Part shown: positions 61,475-64,000 of the stretch, piece by piece
How the letters are laid out: each line of letters opens with the position of its first letter
Position numbering within the stretch: the first letter of the stretch is position 1
Assembly: GCF_022539315.1 (NCBI RefSeq)
Contig: NC_066323.1
Location: 11,397,219-11,461,218, forward strand
Direction: 5' to 3'
Source: Serinus canaria
Lineage: Eukaryota > Chordata > Aves > Passeriformes > Fringillidae
DNA length: 64,000 nucleotides
The notes under the pieces: generated by a model
Told to the model about the DNA's origin: nothing
Seen by the model: only the letters and a program-made list of their open reading frames with translations
Databases searched by the model: none
Position numbers and translations under genes: made by a program

Positions 61475-64000
61475 CCTGGATGCAGCAGAGGCTCTGTCCG
61501 AAGCCAGGACCCAGCCTACAGCCAGACAGGGCTGGGCTGCTTCAAGGCCAGAGTGTGGCCCCAGGCTGGTCTGCTTTTAGCTCAGGTTTTGAGTACCAAA
61601 ATCAACTCCTTGCTTCTGTGACCACCTGTAAGTGCCAGCCTCTGTTTCCGCATCTCTGGCACGTGCCTCAGCCTGCTGGCAGGCAAAGGGAATGTCCTGA
61701 GCAAGGCCAGGTGAAAGCCCAGGGGCTTACAATGGTGGCTCTGAAAGTGACTGACCATCGTGTCTCCCAAAACACATCATCTCAGGGAAGCCTGGAAGTG
61801 CCTCAGCCATTTGCCTAAAGGAGAGAAACCTCATCCTTCACCTCGCTTTCTAATGCACAGGTTTTAATTTCCCCCATGGCTACCACAATGCAATTTGGCC
61901 ACCTTCATGCCTTAAAGGCTGTAATCTGCTCATGTGCCAACAGGCTCCATCATTGCTGCTGTTTCACTTTGGTAAAACCTAGGTGTTTTACAAATTGTGT
62001 GAGTGCTCCAATCCCTGAGCTAACCAGGTAATTTCAGGCACATTTTTCCTCTACAGACTTGCTCATTTCCTGTGAAGAATAAAATACCCTCAGAAATCTA
62101 GGCTGACTCACATGGGATGCAGGAGACCAAGGTACAAGAACTCACCCTGCAGAACAGACATTTGAGATAAAGGAAAGGCCAGGTTTCCTTTCCAGCCTGT
62201 GACGTCTGACAAACCCTATCATCTCTTACTGTTCAACCCCGAAAACCAGGAACAAAGCAGCAGCTCGGAAATCTCAGCTTGAGGAAAAGAAAATCAGAAA
62301 TAAGGGGAAACTGCATGTGCTGTCACACTCACGCACACTCACTCACACTCACTCACACTCACTCCTAATTACATTTTTAAATCTTCAAAATGGGAATGGT
62401 CAAACACAGGAATCACAGAAGGACCCAGATATGTTGTGGTGTTTCCTTCTTGATTGGGCAAGGGCCGGACCAACCTAATATAATCTTGGAATTACTTAGA
62501 CTTTAAGCAGGCTGTGAACCAGAACATCCTTCTTTTTTTGATAATTCTGCAACTTGTATGTATTGCCATGGGCCTGCCCAACTAGGGAACCTTGACTGAT
62601 ATAATTCCAGATGAATCAAGGCATTGCTGTAATTTTACTCATACAATTACACACATAGGCATACTATCCTGAAATGAGGGTAGAATATTCTAATACTATT
62701 GATCTGGTCTGCAAACTGTTCAATTTTCTTATGTACAACAAAAGAAAGAAGGACAGATTGTATGTGGTAGACATATCTGCTCTCAATGAGTCATCTCTGC
62801 AGGTGTCTCATAAAGAGTTTTCCAGCTCTGCATTTTAAAGCATGATGAATTTGCTTACTTCCATAGAAGCTTCTAGATTGCCGAGATCATATATGATTTT
62901 GTTGTAAGGACAATTTATTTTATCTTTCTGAATCATGTTAATAGCTACTTATGTCCTTGCTTTTATGAGTGTAACACAGTGATGCTTTTTAGAAAATAGG
63001 GATGTAATAAATCACTGACTTGATTGCCGTGGCTTTGCTATCCTTGTTTCCAAGAACTATTTGTTTCCTTGGTATGATGTGAATTTCCCAACCCACATCC
63101 TCCATTCAGGCATTCTTTCAGCAGTGAGATATTACTTTGCTGACCCCTTCTATCTACCAAATGCTGAAATAAGATATCCAGTGGCTTTTCTCTTGGGTCC
63201 ATATCCACTGCTGTAGGCACTCTTTCTCCATAGATTATAATGTATTTAAAGTTTGAAAGATAATTTCTTAATCTAGATCTAAAAAGCATTTTATATGCAT
63301 GTGTTCTTTTTGATAATTAACATTTCAATTTACAGTAGTTGATAGTCTTCATCTTTTATCTATATGTGTTTGATTTTAAGATTCAGTGGCAAACAGAGAA
63401 GCTTAGAAGAAGTGTGTAAACTTTTAATTTTGACCAGCAGAACCCAAATTGAAACATTTTCTCTTGATCAAAATACAGTTATGTTGTCTAGAATGTAACA
63501 CTTTGAGTGGACTCGATGTGTTAGAAAATGCTATCCAACTGTCTTTGGTTTCTGAAAATGGAAATCACAGTCATTCATTTAAAAAAAATCATTTTCTGAG
63601 GTCAGCTACATGTCCTAAACTTTGTTCACACAAATTTTTTTCTGTATTTAAGCCTGCAAACACACCCAGGTGTCACCTGGAGTACTAAATGCCTTGCTGA
63701 TAAGGAACCCTGTGTACCTCAAGAGACACAAGGCTTGTTTTCCTGCATAGCTCAGAACTCAAGTACTCCAGTGTAAATACAGTTCACTCCAAAGCAAACA
63801 ACAGAATCACTCTGCTCTGAACCATCAATGACACAAGTGGGTTCCATTTCAGTTTTGTTCATTTCAGGTGTTCATTTCATTTCAGGTGCAGAACAAAGTG
63901 CAAGTAGCAATGCATTCCACAACCTTCATACTTTGCTAGGGTCCAGAGTGGATTTGGTTTTTGATCTGTGAACAGACTGCAACAGGTTAACTTTCTCTGA
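61475..64000. other. Upstream non-coding sequence to the window edge
   Basis: No exon was recognised. It contains the ACTC repeat at 62324-62364 and a small direct duplication (TTCATTTCAGGTG twice, near 63859-63889). Confidence 0.55.
62324..62364. repeat. (ACTCACACTC)n short tandem repeat
   Basis: About four imperfect 10-bp units of alternating ACTC and ACAC, in 41 bases. Confidence 0.85.

Noticed and set aside
60909..61818. Two overlapping plus-strand frames of 223 and 257 codons, the longest in the window
   Set aside because: They owe their length to the 19-bp minisatellite, which has no stop in any frame. Flanking parts show no domain or splice signals.
1..64000. Neighbouring genes of MB21D2 (FGF12 or HRASLS/PLAAT1 exons), tRNA genes, LTR retrovirus pieces
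   Set aside because: I scanned for their characteristic protein text, cloverleaf arms and retroviral motifs and found none that I could support.

Overview
The window looks like bird nuclear DNA. It carries one recognisable vertebrate protein-coding exon and several decayed CR1 non-LTR retrotransposons, most of them 5'-truncated 3' ends. Overall repeat density is low, and there is a single CpG island. I see no operons, CRISPR arrays, tRNA or rRNA genes. The species is not determined.

The one gene I can name is MB21D2 (Mab-21 domain containing 2, a cGAS/Mab21-like nucleotidyltransferase-fold protein) on the minus strand. Exon 1 is 31470-31680: 70 codons plus one base, ending at a GT donor. No exon 2 reading frame lies at lower coordinates. 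Positions 1-31469 are therefore read as the 5' part of a large first intron, and everything above about 32.1 kb as DNA upstream of the promoter. The start codon sits in a CpG island (about 31160-32090). It is preceded on the coding strand by an unbroken 88-base pyrimidine tract (31683-31770) that begins two bases upstream of the first ATG. The second ATG (codon 3) lies in a perfect TISU/YY1 element.

Intron part (1-31469): a composite tandem array at 381-1225 (a roughly 27-bp minisatellite embedded in a roughly 20-bp G-rich one); an unrecognised 173-codon frame followed by ATTAAA and an oligo(A) run (11826-12429); a full palindromic CRE (14861-14868); an internally deleted CR1 (21708-22760); otherwise unremarkable intron.

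Upstream part (31.7-64 kb): promoter and CpG island; a 28-bp perfect AT palindrome (32277-32304); a GT repeat; a CR1 ORF1-type fragment on the plus strand (41437-42024); a (GTCA)13 array; CR1 3' ends at 50990-51425, 53604-53790 and 55998-56380, all on the minus strand; an (ATT)31 array; and a 22-copy 19-bp minisatellite (61057-61474) that is open in all frames. No second gene was found.

The most interesting signals are the start-codon architecture of MB21D2, an apparent A/T strand-skew reversal at its promoter, the nested array at the left edge, and the 19-bp minisatellite. I found no convincing new protein system in this window.
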